From Coriobacteriaceae bacterium AM113-163 (GTDB lineage: Bacteria > Actinomycetota > Coriobacteriia > Coriobacteriales > Coriobacteriaceae), in assembly GCA_027673765.1 (NCBI GenBank), contig JAQDWB010000005.1, positions 94,379-158,378 on the forward strand: 64,000 nucleotides of DNA, written 5' to 3'. Shown piece after piece: positions 33,557 through 43,344 of this stretch. Each line of letters begins with the position of its first letter. Position 1 is the first letter of the stretch. Made by a program: the position numbers and the translations under genes. Under the pieces are notes generated by a model. It did no database searches. It was not told where the DNA came from and saw nothing but the letters and a program-made list of their open reading frames with translations.

Positions 33557-34294
33557 TTATTTTACTGCAAACTCCGGGCTAAATACTACCCTGCCCAGGC
33601 GAACGAGCGTAGAGCCCTCCTCAAGGGCAGGCTCAAAGTCCTCGCTCATGCCGCAGGAAAGCTCAGGCAGGTTCAAATCGGGATGCGCCGCCTCCAGCTC
33701 ATCCCTCAGCTCACGAAGCCCCGCAAAGGTGCGGCGTGCCACATCCTTATTCCCCCGGGGCGCCATAGTCATAAGCCCCTGTACGCAAATTCCCTCAAGT
33801 TCCGCAAGCTCACCCGCGGCGGCGCGAATCTCATCGGGCGAAAAGCCTCCCTTCGACTCCTCACCACTCACATTGACCTCGATGAGCACACGCTGGGGGC
33901 CGGCGAGCTCGCCTGCCTCAATCTTGCGGACAGCACGGCTCGAGATCGCCTGTGCCAGATGCAGCGAACCCACCGAGTGAATCAGCTCGGCTGAGCCCAG
34001 CACCGCATTGATCTTATTGGTCTGCAGGTTGCCGATCATATCGAAGCGCACCTCGGGCAGCTCCGGATGCTCCGCCAGACCCGTGAGCTTGCGAACCAGC
34101 TCCTGCGGGCGGTTCTCGGCAAAATGGCGATACCCCGCCTGGATGGCGGCAACGGTCTCATCGACACCAACGGTCTTGGACACGGCAATGAGGCGCGCGG
34201 CGTCGTGGGGGCGGCCCGCGCGATCGAGCGCCGCATAAAAACGTTCCAGAATCTGCTCGCGGCGAGCGCGCATCAAGTCCAAATAGTTATCCAT
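33557..34294 (-). CDS. yggS: Pyridoxal-phosphate homeostasis protein (YggS/PLPBP)
   Basis: 245-aa alanine-racemase-like TIM barrel that binds PLP without a known catalytic reaction and buffers vitamin B6. The PLP lysine is in LIAVSKTVG (about residue 40), with AENRPQEL, DMIGNLQTNK and a GLMTM block, and C-terminal SCGMSEDFEPA. The start is ATG at 34294 after GCGGAGGCG. It is the first gene of the yggS-sepF-yggT-divIVA group, a conserved order in Gram-positives. Confidence 0.92.
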   Translation of the reverse strand: MDNYLDLMRARREQILERFYAALDRAGRPHDAARLIAVSKTVGVDETVAAIQAGYRHFAENRPQELVRKLTGLAEHPELPEVRFDMIGNLQTNKINAVLGSAELIHSVGSLHLAQAISSRAVRKIEAGELAGPQRVLIEVNVSGEESKGGFSPDEIRAAAGELAELEGICVQGLMTMAPRGNKDVARRTFAGLRELRDELEAAHPDLNLPELSCGMSEDFEPALEEGSTLVRLGRVVFSPEFAVK

Positions 34295-34345
34295 TGCCAA
34301 TCGCCTCCGCTGACAGCCAAACAAGTAGTCCCATGCTAACGCAAG

Positions 34346-34377
34346 AGCGCGGCCCCGCATGTGCAAGGCCGCGCTCA
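34346..34377 (-). terminator. Hairpin after phoU
   Basis: Perfect 10-bp stem GAGCGCGGCC/GGCCGCGCTC; the T tract is weak (CTTGCG). Confidence 0.5.
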
Positions 34378-34413
34378 CTTAGGTATTTACAATCTTTCGA
34401 CGAACGGGGTCAC

Positions 34414-35271
34414 TTACTCCTCGTCGTCCTCGCCATCGTCCTCGTCCTCAAGATGATCGAGCAGGTAGCGAAGACCCTCGCTGACCTCGTTAGCGGGCAC
34501 CTTGGCAACGTAGCGCGCGTCGACGGCGGGCCTCATGATAACACCCTCGCCCGAAGGCACGCGCATGCTCTCGAGCTCATCCTCGTCCACACGGGCGATA
34601 TCGCCGGCGTTCATACGCTGACCAGTCAACAGGAAGGTCAGACGGCAAGCGGCATCGATGGAAATCGAAGCGATGCGATCGAGGTAGCGCGAAACCATGA
34701 TAGCGCGGCGCAGGTCGTCATAGTTGCTGTCGTCGTCCATAAAGTCGCCCGTATCCATACGGTTAAAGGTGCGGAAGAACTTCTCGTAGGCGGCGTGCAC
34801 CGGCTCGTCCTCGACGGCCAAGTTGCAGATGATGGACATGTCATTGGTGACGAGCGCAGAAAGCGAAGAGCCCAGCACCTGGTAAACAGCTTCGGCCTCG
34901 GCCTCAACCGTACCGACGAGCTCCTGGGGCAGCGAGATGTCGGCCTTGACCATGTGACGCGTGGCGCGGCAGATCTGGCGAACCTTATCGGTCATGCGCT
35001 GCAGGTTAAAGTCGACGTAGATAATCGTCTGCAGCAAGCGGAAGTCGGAGGCGACCGGCGACTGCGTGGCGATCAGGTTGTAGCACACGGCCTCCAAGTT
35101 GGCGCAGCGCGCGTCAATCGAAAGCGTGCGCTTCTTGGTCTTGGTGGCGAGCTTGCGGTCGTCGGTCACATAGGCCTTAACGGCATCGTGGAGGGCCAGA
35201 TCGACGGCCTCGTAGATGCTCAGCATCTCGTGGCGGGCCTCGATGAGCTGACGGGAAAACAGTTTACGCAT
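34414..35271 (-). CDS. phoU: Phosphate-signalling protein PhoU
   Basis: Links the Pst transporter to phosphate signalling and damps it when phosphate is high. 285 aa, longer than E. coli PhoU (about 240) owing to a ~60-residue C-terminal extension ending in a strongly acidic tail (EDEDDGEDDEE). The two-bundle helical core is seen, with DFRLLQTIIYVDFNLQRMTDK in the first repeat and RYLDRIASISIDAA in the second. The start is ATG at 35271 after TTGGAG. Last gene of the pst operon, 92 bp after pstB. Confidence 0.88.
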   Translation of the reverse strand: MRKLFSRQLIEARHEMLSIYEAVDLALHDAVKAYVTDDRKLATKTKKRTLSIDARCANLEAVCYNLIATQSPVASDFRLLQTIIYVDFNLQRMTDKVRQICRATRHMVKADISLPQELVGTVEAEAEAVYQVLGSSLSALVTNDMSIICNLAVEDEPVHAAYEKFFRTFNRMDTGDFMDDDSNYDDLRRAIMVSRYLDRIASISIDAACRLTFLLTGQRMNAGDIARVDEDELESMRVPSGEGVIMRPAVDARYVAKVPANEVSEGLRYLLDHLEDEDDGEDDEE

Positions 35272-35363
35272 GGTTCACTCCAATCAGTTGGGTGCGGTCA
35301 TGCCGCCCGCACAGTGAATACGCACCGGACCAGGTCCGATCGGCTTGGGACTAGTCGCACCGA

Positions 35364-36167
<804 letters not shown>

Positions 36168-36179
36168 GGGACTCCTTAA

Positions 36180-37085
36180 CTAGCGACGCTTGCGCGACAG
36201 GAAGCGCGCAAACAGGTTGAAAGCCAGAATGATCACCATCAGCAAGAGCGCGGTGCCGTAGGCTGCGTTCATGTTGATGCCATCGTTGGCAAGCAGGTAC
36301 AGGTGAACCGTCATGGGGCGGCCGGAATCGAGCGGCGAAATAGGTAGATTGATGGCTTGGCCCATGGTGTAGAGCACCACCGCGGTCTCGCCAATGGCGC
36401 GGCCGATGGCGAGGACGATGCCCGTGGCAATACGGCCAAAGGCAGAAGGAAGCACAATCTTGGAGACAACCTGCCACTTGGTGGCGCCCAGGCCGTACGC
36501 GCCCCAACGGATATAGCGCGGGACGGCGCGAATGGCCTCTTCGGTGGTGCGCATGACGATGGGAAGCATCAAGAGCGCGAGCGCCAGAGCGGCCGAGACC
36601 ATCGAAAGGCCCAGGCCCATGGCCTCGACAAACAAGGCGTAGCCAAACAGGCCCATAACGATGGAGGGCACCGAGGCCAAAGCGTCAGCAGCGTAGCGAA
36701 TGAGCTCGACGACCTTGCCCTGCTTGGCGTACTCGGCCAGATAGACGGCTGCCAGCACAGCAATCGGCGTGCAGATAAGCATGGCGAGCGCCGTCACATA
36801 GACGGTCGAGACGATCGTGGGCCAAATTCCGCCCTCGGCGTTGACGCCCTGGGGCCAACCGAAGATAAAGTCGAACGAGATATGCGGCAGGCCGTTAATG
36901 ACCACATAGGCAATGATAGCGACAAGCACCAGCGTGGTGATGTATGCCGCGGCACGGAACACGCCAAGCATGATCTTGTTGGACAGGTCCTTGTTGATGC
37001 GGCCCTTCTTGCCATGGGAAAGGGCACGCTTGATGCGCTCGCGCGACGAGGTCGTATCGACCGTCGTGTCAACGGAATCGGACAT
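36180..37085 (-). CDS. pstA: Phosphate ABC transporter permease PstA
   Basis: 301-aa inner-membrane permease with about six helices. The ABC permease EAA-type loop is YGLGATKWQVVSKIVLPSA, preceded by MRTTEEAIRAVPRYIRWGA. The basic cytoplasmic N-terminus is unusually long (about 45 residues). The start is ATG at 37085, 3 bp after the pstC stop, with AGAGGGGG as ribosome site, so translation is coupled. Confidence 0.95.
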   Translation of the reverse strand: MSDSVDTTVDTTSSRERIKRALSHGKKGRINKDLSNKIMLGVFRAAAYITTLVLVAIIAYVVINGLPHISFDFIFGWPQGVNAEGGIWPTIVSTVYVTALAMLICTPIAVLAAVYLAEYAKQGKVVELIRYAADALASVPSIVMGLFGYALFVEAMGLGLSMVSAALALALLMLPIVMRTTEEAIRAVPRYIRWGAYGLGATKWQVVSKIVLPSAFGRIATGIVLAIGRAIGETAVVLYTMGQAINLPISPLDSGRPMTVHLYLLANDGINMNAAYGTALLLMVIILAFNLFARFLSRKRR

Positions 37086-37088
37086 AGC

Positions 37089-38015
37089 CTACCCCCTCTT
37101 CTTCTTGGAAATCAGACGGACGATGCCCACCAGCGTGGCGGAGATGATAAACAGGACCACGCCCATGCCGAACAGCGCCGAGCGGTGCAGACCCGAGGAA
37201 TAGCTCATGTCGAGCGCGATCTGGCTCGTGAGCGTCGAGATGGGGCTCGCAATGCTGTCGGGAATAACCGGGGCGTTACCCACGACCATGAGCACGGCCA
37301 TGGTCTCGCCGATGGCACGGCCCATACCCAGCACGATGGCATCCACGATACCCAGCTTGGCGGCAGGTAGCACGACCTTATAGATGGTCTGCCACTTAGT
37401 AGCACCCATGGCATACGATGCCTCGCGAATACCCATGGGAATGGAATTGAGGGCATCGATGGTGAGCGTGGTGATGGTAGGGACGATCATGATGGCAAGC
37501 ACGAACCACGCCGTCAGCGCACCAAAACCAAGACCACCGGTCAGTTGCGCGATAAACGGACGGATGATGATCATGCCAAAGAAGCCATAGATGATAGAAG
37601 GGATGCCGGCCAACAGGTCAACGGCAGGGCTGATGAGCTTGCGCACGCGCTTGCTGGCGATCTCGACCAGATACACGGCCGTGCCCACGCCTAGGGGCAC
37701 ACCCATGGCGAGCGCACCGACGGTCACCAGACCCGAGCCGGCAAGCAGCGACACGATGCCGTAGTGGCCCTCAGAGGGCGCCCACGTAAAGCTAAAGAAG
37801 TCCGCCAGACCGATGTCGGTAAAGACGGGCAGCGCCGAGTACGTGGTAAATACAAAAATCAGGATGACGGTAACAACCGCCAAGAACGCGCAGGCAAAGA
37901 AAATCCACTGCAGCGCCTTCTCCTTGATATAGGTGCTGCGCGATACGAGCGCCAGCTCGCGCTTCTTGGGCGCCTGAGCATTCTGCTCAGTCTGGGAGTT
38001 TTCCTGTGCTTCCAT
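37089..38015 (-). CDS. pstC: Phosphate ABC transporter permease PstC
   Basis: 308-aa permease partner of PstA with six helices. The EAA-type loop is YAMGATKWQTIYKVVLPAA, after SIPMGIREAS. The start is taken as ATG at 38015, with GGGGAG 8 nt upstream (inside the end of pstS); a GTG at 38024 is the alternative. Only 1 nt separates it from the pstS stop. Confidence 0.94.
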   Translation of the reverse strand: MEAQENSQTEQNAQAPKKRELALVSRSTYIKEKALQWIFFACAFLAVVTVILIFVFTTYSALPVFTDIGLADFFSFTWAPSEGHYGIVSLLAGSGLVTVGALAMGVPLGVGTAVYLVEIASKRVRKLISPAVDLLAGIPSIIYGFFGMIIIRPFIAQLTGGLGFGALTAWFVLAIMIVPTITTLTIDALNSIPMGIREASYAMGATKWQTIYKVVLPAAKLGIVDAIVLGMGRAIGETMAVLMVVGNAPVIPDSIASPISTLTSQIALDMSYSSGLHRSALFGMGVVLFIISATLVGIVRLISKKKRG

Positions 38016-38016
38016 G

Positions 38017-38853
38017 CTACTCACTCCCCTTCTCGTCGTTGGTGACGGGAATAAAGCCCGCCTCGCGAATCTGCTTGTCCATCTTTTCGGACGTCACGTA
38101 GTCGATGTAATCTTGCGCCTGCTGCGAAGGAGCACCCTTCACAAAGAAGTAAAGGTCGCGCGAGATGGGATAGCCGCCGCTCGCGACCGTCTTCTCGGAC
38201 GCCTCAACATGATTGACCGAGACGGCCTTGACCGAGGTCTTGGCGTTGAGGCTATCGACGAAGCCCAGCGAAATGTAGCCAATGGCACCGCGCGAACGAG
38301 ATACCACGTCGCGCACCTGGCCCGTGCCCGAAAGAACGGCCGAGCGGCGATCGAACGGGGTGCCGTCCATCACGATGGTGCGAAAGGCCTCACGCGTGCC
38401 AGACGCCTCGTCTCGGTTGATGACCTGAATCTTCAGGTCCTCGCCACCGACCTCTTTCCAATTAGTAATCTTGCCGGCATAGATATCGCGGAGCTGCTCG
38501 GTCGAGAGGCTATCGACGGGGTTGTCTTCGTTCACGATGACCGCGATACCGTCGTGGGCAATGACGATGGGAGTCAGGCCCAAATCCTGTTCGTCGGCAT
38601 TGAGTCCACGGGAGGAGCTGGCGATATCGGCCGTGCCAGCGCTGACGGCTTCGATGCCAGCGGAAGAGCCCAAACCGGAAACGAGCACGTCGATGCCGGT
38701 CTCCTCCTTAAAGCCCTCTGCCGCAATCTCGGCGATAGGAAGGCAGGTCGTGGAGCCGGCCACAGTAATGGAAGAGGTAGAAGATCCCGAAGAACAGGCA
38801 CACAGCGTAAGCGTAAGCACGGCGGCGCTCAGGACCGATACGATCTTTCTCAT
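38017..38853 (-). CDS. pstS: Phosphate-binding lipoprotein PstS
   Basis: Extracytoplasmic receptor of the Pst importer, 278 aa. It has a lipoprotein signal with Cys20 (LTLCAC), then a Ser/Thr-rich spacer and the binding domain. Phosphate-contact blocks are VAGSTTCLPIAE, SSSRGLNADE and NRDEASGTREAF. The start is ATG at 38853, overlapping the pgeF stop by ATGA, so the two are translationally coupled. First gene of the transporter proper. Confidence 0.95.
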   Translation of the reverse strand: MRKIVSVLSAAVLTLTLCACSSGSSTSSITVAGSTTCLPIAEIAAEGFKEETGIDVLVSGLGSSAGIEAVSAGTADIASSSRGLNADEQDLGLTPIVIAHDGIAVIVNEDNPVDSLSTEQLRDIYAGKITNWKEVGGEDLKIQVINRDEASGTREAFRTIVMDGTPFDRRSAVLSGTGQVRDVVSRSRGAIGYISLGFVDSLNAKTSVKAVSVNHVEASEKTVASGGYPISRDLYFFVKGAPSQQAQDYIDYVTSEKMDKQIREAGFIPVTNDEKGSE

Positions 38854-39650
38854 AGCATCACGCCGATCGCAGCATGGCGCCCACAGGTGCCGTCCTCGTT
38901 ACGGTAGGAATAAAAGCGGTCGTTCTGACGCACAGTCGAAAGCTGGGTATCCACGATATTATCCGCGTCCACACCGGCATCTACCAGCGCCTCACAAATG
39001 GCAGCGGAAAGATCGAGCATGCGAGAGGCACTCGCATCGATGCAAGAGAACTCGACGGCAAAGCGATCCATGAGTTCCTGGGATACCTCATATTCGTCAG
39101 CCAAGATATGGGGGCCGATATAGGCGGAAACGTCGCTCGCATCGCAGCCGGTAGCATCGCAAAGCGCCTGGCACGCCTTGGCAGAAATACGTGCAATCGT
39201 GCCCTTCCAACCGGAGTGCACCACGGCAAATCCGCCAGGGGCCACCAGCACCACGGGAACGCAGTCGGCAAAGCAGAGCAGCACGGGCACGTCATGGGCC
39301 GTACAGACGATGGCATCGCAGCCCTCGGCAATCTGCTCGCGAACAGCCTCAAGATCGTCGGCGCCGTTCGAAGTCACCGTAACGATATGGTCACCATGTA
39401 CCTGATTGGGCACGAGCAGATTATGCTCGCACTCAGTGGCGCCCATAGCTTCGAGCGCTCGACGACGATTTTCTTGAACAGCAAAGGGGTCATCGCCTAC
39501 ATGCGAGCCCAGGTTGAGCGAGGAGTACGCATCTTCAGAAACGCCACCGGTGCGCTCGGTAAAGGCAAAGCGGACATCGGATGTCGCGCCCTCCACCAAC
39601 GTAACTCCATCATGGTCGACACGCGAAACGTTGTCCGCACGTGCTGCCAT
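38850..39650 (-). CDS. pgeF: Peptidoglycan editing factor PgeF (laccase-like, YfiH family)
   Basis: 266-aa copper/zinc-binding protein of the DUF152 family. E. coli PgeF corrects mis-incorporated serine in peptidoglycan precursors; others show purine or polyphenol oxidase activity. The metal-site residues are in NQVHGD, CFADCVPVVL, VHSGWKG and YIGPHI. The start is ATG at 39650 after AGGAGG; in-frame codons upstream lack homology. It heads the pst operon with an ATGA overlap to pstS. Such a pairing has no obvious functional link. Confidence 0.9.
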   Translation of the reverse strand: MAARADNVSRVDHDGVTLVEGATSDVRFAFTERTGGVSEDAYSSLNLGSHVGDDPFAVQENRRRALEAMGATECEHNLLVPNQVHGDHIVTVTSNGADDLEAVREQIAEGCDAIVCTAHDVPVLLCFADCVPVVLVAPGGFAVVHSGWKGTIARISAKACQALCDATGCDASDVSAYIGPHILADEYEVSQELMDRFAVEFSCIDASASRMLDLSAAICEALVDAGVDADNIVDTQLSTVRQNDRFYSYRNEDGTCGRHAAIGVML

Positions 39651-39754
39651 ACTAAAGCCTCCTAATAACACAAGTACCGCGGCGTCGCCGCGCAGTCCGC
39701 GTTTATACGGCTGTCATACTTCCTTAAAAGGATACCCGCAGCGGTAGGGACCAA

Positions 39755-39772
39755 ACGTAAAGGGAACGTAAG
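39755..39772 (-). promoter_or_regulatory. Possible PHO box upstream of pgeF-pst
   Basis: TTACGTT occurs twice on the minus strand (39772-39766 and 39761-39755) with an 11-bp period, the spacing used by PhoB/PhoP-type response regulators. A weak -10 (TATCCT near 39735) lies downstream. No phoP/phoR genes are in the window. Confidence 0.4.
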
Positions 39773-39804
39773 GAGATTGGAGGCTTTCGTTTACAAACGA
39801 GAAA

Positions 39805-39838
39805 CAAAACGGGGTGCATCCAAATGGACACACCCCGT
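39805..39838 (-). terminator. ftsZ terminator
   Basis: ACGGGGTG (39838-39831) pairs with CACCCCGT (39816-39809), extended by TCCA/TGGA, then TTTGTTT on the minus strand. It closes the dcw cluster. Confidence 0.8.
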
Positions 39839-39860
39839 GCAGGTCGTTGAGAAAAACGAA

Positions 39861-41015
39861 CTAGAAGCTACCGCGCTTCAGGAAGTCGGGAAGCTCGAAC
39901 TGGTCGTTGCCAAAGTTGGGCAGCTCGGTACCACCGACGTTGCGGGTCGGAGCGACCTGAGCCGGGCTGGCAGCCGGGGCGGTGCGCTGCGGCTCAGCGG
40001 AGGCAGCGGCCTTGCTCTGAGACTGCTGAGCAGCAAAGAGCTCATCCTGACGGTTGACGTTGGAGTCGGAGAAGCCCGTAGCGATGACGGTGATACGCAC
40101 CTGATCGCCCAGGGACTCGTCGACAACGGTACCGAAGATGATGTTGGCCTCGGGGTCGACGGCGTTGGCGACAACGTCGGCGGCGTCGCTGATCTCCTGG
40201 ATGCCCAGGTCCTTGGAACCGGCGATGGAGAGCAGCACGCGCGTGGCACCATCGATGGAGCTCTCGAGCAGCGGGCTGGAGATGGCCTGCTGGGCAGCGT
40301 CGACGGCACGAGTATCCCCAGAAGAGGTACCGATACCCATCATGGCGGTACCGGCCTGCTTCATGATGGTCTTAACATCGGCGAAGTCCAGGTTGATGAT
40401 ACCGGGGACGGTGATGAGGTCGGTGATGCCCTGGGTGCCCTGGGAAAGGACGCCATCGGCAATCGCGAAGGCCTCGAGCATGGTGGTCTTCTTCTCGGCG
40501 ATGTCGAGCAGCTTATCGTTAGGAATGACGATCATGGTGTCGACGCAATCGGAGAGGGTCTTGATGCCCTCCTCGGCGCTCTTCTTACGCTTGCGGCCCT
40601 CGAAGGTGAAGGGCTTGGTCACGACGGCGACGGTCAGTGCGCCGACCTCGTTCATCGCGATATCGGCAACGATGGGAGCAGCGCCGGTACCGGTGCCGCC
40701 GCCCTCGCCGCAGGTGATAAACACCATGTCGGCGCCAGCGAGCGCCTCGGCGATGTCGTCGCGGGACTCATCGGCAGCCTTGCGGCCAACCTCGGGATTG
40801 GCGCCGGCGCCCAGGCCGCGGGTAAGGTCGGTGCCGATGTGCACCTTGATATCGGCATCAGAGATCGCGAGTGCCTGAGCATCGGTGTTGATGGCAACAA
40901 ACTCGACGCCGCGGATGCCCTCTTCGATCATTCGATTGACCGCGTTGGTACCGCCGCCGCCGACGCCGACCACCTTAATGACGGCAAGGTAGTTGTTGAT
41001 CTCTGTCTCGTGCAT
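39861..41015 (-). CDS. ftsZ: Cell division GTPase FtsZ
   Basis: Tubulin-like protein that forms the Z ring. 384 aa. The GTP-binding signature is [15 protein letters not shown], the N-terminal [15 protein letters not shown] contacts nucleotide, and the T7 loop is [12 protein letters not shown] Gln/Ala-rich linker leads to the C-terminal anchor [10 protein letters not shown], the binding site for SepF or FtsA. No ftsA is found next to it, consistent with SepF as anchor. The start is ATG at 41015 after CGGAGGACC. The 199-bp gap before it is AT-rich with TTGACT and CATAAT motifs, possibly an extra promoter. Confidence 0.97.
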   Translation of the reverse strand: MHETEINNYLAVIKVVGVGGGGTNAVNRMIEEGIRGVEFVAINTDAQALAISDADIKVHIGTDLTRGLGAGANPEVGRKAADESRDDIAEALAGADMVFITCGEGGGTGTGAAPIVADIAMNEVGALTVAVVTKPFTFEGRKRKKSAEEGIKTLSDCVDTMIVIPNDKLLDIAEKKTTMLEAFAIADGVLSQGTQGITDLITVPGIINLDFADVKTIMKQAGTAMMGIGTSSGDTRAVDAAQQAISSPLLESSIDGATRVLLSIAGSKDLGIQEISDAADVVANAVDPEANIIFGTVVDESLGDQVRITVIATGFSDSNVNRQDELFAAQQSQSKAAASAEPQRTAPAASPAQVAPTRNVGGTELPNFGNDQFELPDFLKRGSF

Positions 41016-41214
41016 GTCGGTCCTCCGAACAAAGGTTATAGCCATAGCATGGGTCGACCCCTGCGCACATTAACCTTCAGGTTGAAAGTAAATGCAAAGG
41101 TAAACCGTATTATGTTTGCACATTATGAACGTATCAGTCAAATAATTGACCGTGAAAACCAAACAAACCAGATAAACGGCGTGGTATGGCCCCTCAACAA
41201 AGCATCAACCAGCG

Positions 41215-42471
41215 CTACGAGGTCGGAGCATTCCTAAATGTGTAGTTGCCCGGAGAGCGCACATTGATATACGTTACGCCCTCTACCTGCGAAAGCAACT
41301 TGGTGACTACGCGTTCCTTCTTGGCGATATCGTCCGAATCGCCCAGCGACACCTCAATGCCGTTATTGAGGTTTGCCGAGATGGCTTCGACCGAAGGCGT
41401 GGAAATATCCTTGACTTGTCCCAAGAACTCGCTCGAAAAACCACGCACATAATCCAGGCCGGCCTTAACGGCTTTGGAGTTCACCGCCTGGCCGGAAACC
41501 GGAGCGACATCCGCCGAGACATCAGTCAATAACACCGCGCCATAATGCTTGGCGAGCGCCAGCGCGGCATCGATTCCGGTCAAGGTATTTGAGCCCTGCC
41601 CTGTCGTGATGACGTTGCCTTGGTCGTCCACTTCGACCGACGTCGACAGCGGGGCGATCCAGGTGTCATCGTCTCCGATAGCCCAGGCAAGGTCGTCGGA
41701 GCTGATATACGCAATGGCGATAACTTTACGCTCCGTCGGCGTGATGATAAGCGTATGGGGAAACTGGCGCTGGACATCCACGCCCGAAACCCACGGGTTC
41801 TGCTTGAGATCCTCGGTAATCTGGTCGGGATCGACGTTAAAAAGCGACGTTCCCTCGGGCAAGTCGATCAGCTGGATAGCATCGTGCTTCGTCACATGCT
41901 CGCTGCCTTGAATCTGAATATCAGTGGCAGTAAACAGTCCAGAGTTGATCACCACGATGGCAACGACGACGAGCACGGCCAAGACGGCCAGAACGCCGCC
42001 CACGATTTTGCCTTTGCCTGTAACGACAGAAGCGGCATCTGATGTTTTATTTGCCATCGCCCCAAGTGAAGACAACGGGTTGACGCCTTTTTTACCCGAA
42101 GGCTTCTCGGCGGTAGCCGACACCGATGTCAGCGAGCGCGGTTTCGATGCGCCCAGCATGCGACCCGGACGCGCCGCTTTAGTTCCCGTCGAGGGCTTAG
42201 AGGTTGCCATGGGACGGGCAGGCTTGGCGCCCATAACAGGCTTTGACGTCACCGAGGGACGCGAGGACTTTTTTGCGGCCGGACGATTACCGAGCTGCGA
42301 GCCGACGACCGGACGACTGGTCTGTCGAGCATGCCCGACAGACTTAGAGTGCACGACGGTATTGCGTTGAGGTTTGGCAGGCGCGCCGGAACGCCCTCCG
42401 GCGCGGCGGAAGGTGGGTTTCGATGCTCTAGAAGCCGAGGAATTTAACTTCCGGTCTGAGCTCGATGCCAT
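41215..42471 (-). CDS. ftsQ: Division protein FtsQ/DivIB
   Basis: Bitopic membrane protein of the FtsQBL complex. 418 aa. A basic, Ser/Pro/Lys-rich cytoplasmic N-terminus of about 150 residues precedes one membrane segment (GGVLAVLAVLVVVAIVVINSG). The POTRA domain (IQIQGSEHVTKHDAIQLIDL) and the FtsQ beta domain follow. The start is ATG at 42471 after GGGAGG, overlapping the murB 3' end by 44 bp. The long N-terminal extension is unusual compared with E. coli FtsQ (about 276 aa). Confidence 0.85.
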   Translation of the reverse strand: MASSSDRKLNSSASRASKPTFRRAGGRSGAPAKPQRNTVVHSKSVGHARQTSRPVVGSQLGNRPAAKKSSRPSVTSKPVMGAKPARPMATSKPSTGTKAARPGRMLGASKPRSLTSVSATAEKPSGKKGVNPLSSLGAMANKTSDAASVVTGKGKIVGGVLAVLAVLVVVAIVVINSGLFTATDIQIQGSEHVTKHDAIQLIDLPEGTSLFNVDPDQITEDLKQNPWVSGVDVQRQFPHTLIITPTERKVIAIAYISSDDLAWAIGDDDTWIAPLSTSVEVDDQGNVITTGQGSNTLTGIDAALALAKHYGAVLLTDVSADVAPVSGQAVNSKAVKAGLDYVRGFSSEFLGQVKDISTPSVEAISANLNNGIEVSLGDSDDIAKKERVVTKLLSQVEGVTYINVRSPGNYTFRNAPTS

Positions 42472-43339
42472 ACGCCTCCCTCACCTTTCCGTGCACATGT
42501 CTGATAACCGCGGCAACGTCATCGGCCGAGGCGGTTCCGTTATTAACGATAAAATTAGCGTGAACGGGCGAAACTTCCGCGCCGCCAATCGAAAAACCCT
42601 TTAATCCACAATCCTCGATAAGCTTGCCCACACTCGCATCGGGCGGGTTGCGAAAGACCGACCCGCAGGATGCGCGACCCATGGGCTGCGTACGCTTGCG
42701 CCTCGTCAGGTACCGCTCCATGCGCTCACGAATGTCGGCCTTGGGCGCGGGCTTGAGTTTAAGCACGCACTCGAGAATGATCTCGTTACGCGGCAGGCTG
42801 CACTCGCGATATCCCCAAGCGATCTCGGACCCTGCATAGTGCTTAATACCGGACGCCGGATCAAACGTGACCACGTCCTCGATAAGGGAGCCGATCCACT
42901 CGGTCCGCGTACCTGCGTTCATGGACACGGCGCCGCCGACCGAACCGGGAATACCGACCGCGAACTCAAGGCCCGAAAGCCCGCGCGACAAGGCGTCGTT
43001 GACCAAACGCGCGAACATCACGCCCGCACCAACGGTCAGCGTGCAGCCGTCCTCGGCAACAACCGTGCGCTGAAACTCACGTCCCAGCGAAATAACGGCG
43101 CCGCGATAGCCGGCATCGGCAACCAACAGGTTGGACCCCTTGCCGATAATCACCCACGGCACCTGTTCGCGGTCAAGCACCGCCACGGCGCGACGCAGGG
43201 CATGGTAGCTATGGCACGTCACAAAGAGGTCGGCCTTGCCGCCGATTCGATAGCTTGTATGGCGCGCAAGACGTTCGTCCTCGACCACGTCCGTGTCGAT
43301 CATGCCCGAAAGCGCCATGACGGCGTTAAACAGACCCAT
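42428..43339 (-). CDS. murB: UDP-N-acetylenolpyruvoylglucosamine reductase
   Basis: FAD enzyme that reduces enolpyruvyl-UDP-GlcNAc to UDP-MurNAc. 303 aa, the shorter type II form. FAD-binding blocks are IGGKADLFV, VIIGKGSNLLV and GIPGSVGGAVSMNAG. The C-terminal catalytic region has SCGSVFRNP and GGAEVSPVHANFIVN. The start is ATG at 43339, 6 bp after the murC stop. Confidence 0.95.
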   Translation of the reverse strand: MGLFNAVMALSGMIDTDVVEDERLARHTSYRIGGKADLFVTCHSYHALRRAVAVLDREQVPWVIIGKGSNLLVADAGYRGAVISLGREFQRTVVAEDGCTLTVGAGVMFARLVNDALSRGLSGLEFAVGIPGSVGGAVSMNAGTRTEWIGSLIEDVVTFDPASGIKHYAGSEIAWGYRECSLPRNEIILECVLKLKPAPKADIRERMERYLTRRKRTQPMGRASCGSVFRNPPDASVGKLIEDCGLKGFSIGGAEVSPVHANFIVNNGTASADDVAAVIRHVHGKVREAYGIELRPEVKFLGF

Positions 43340-43344
43340 AGGGG

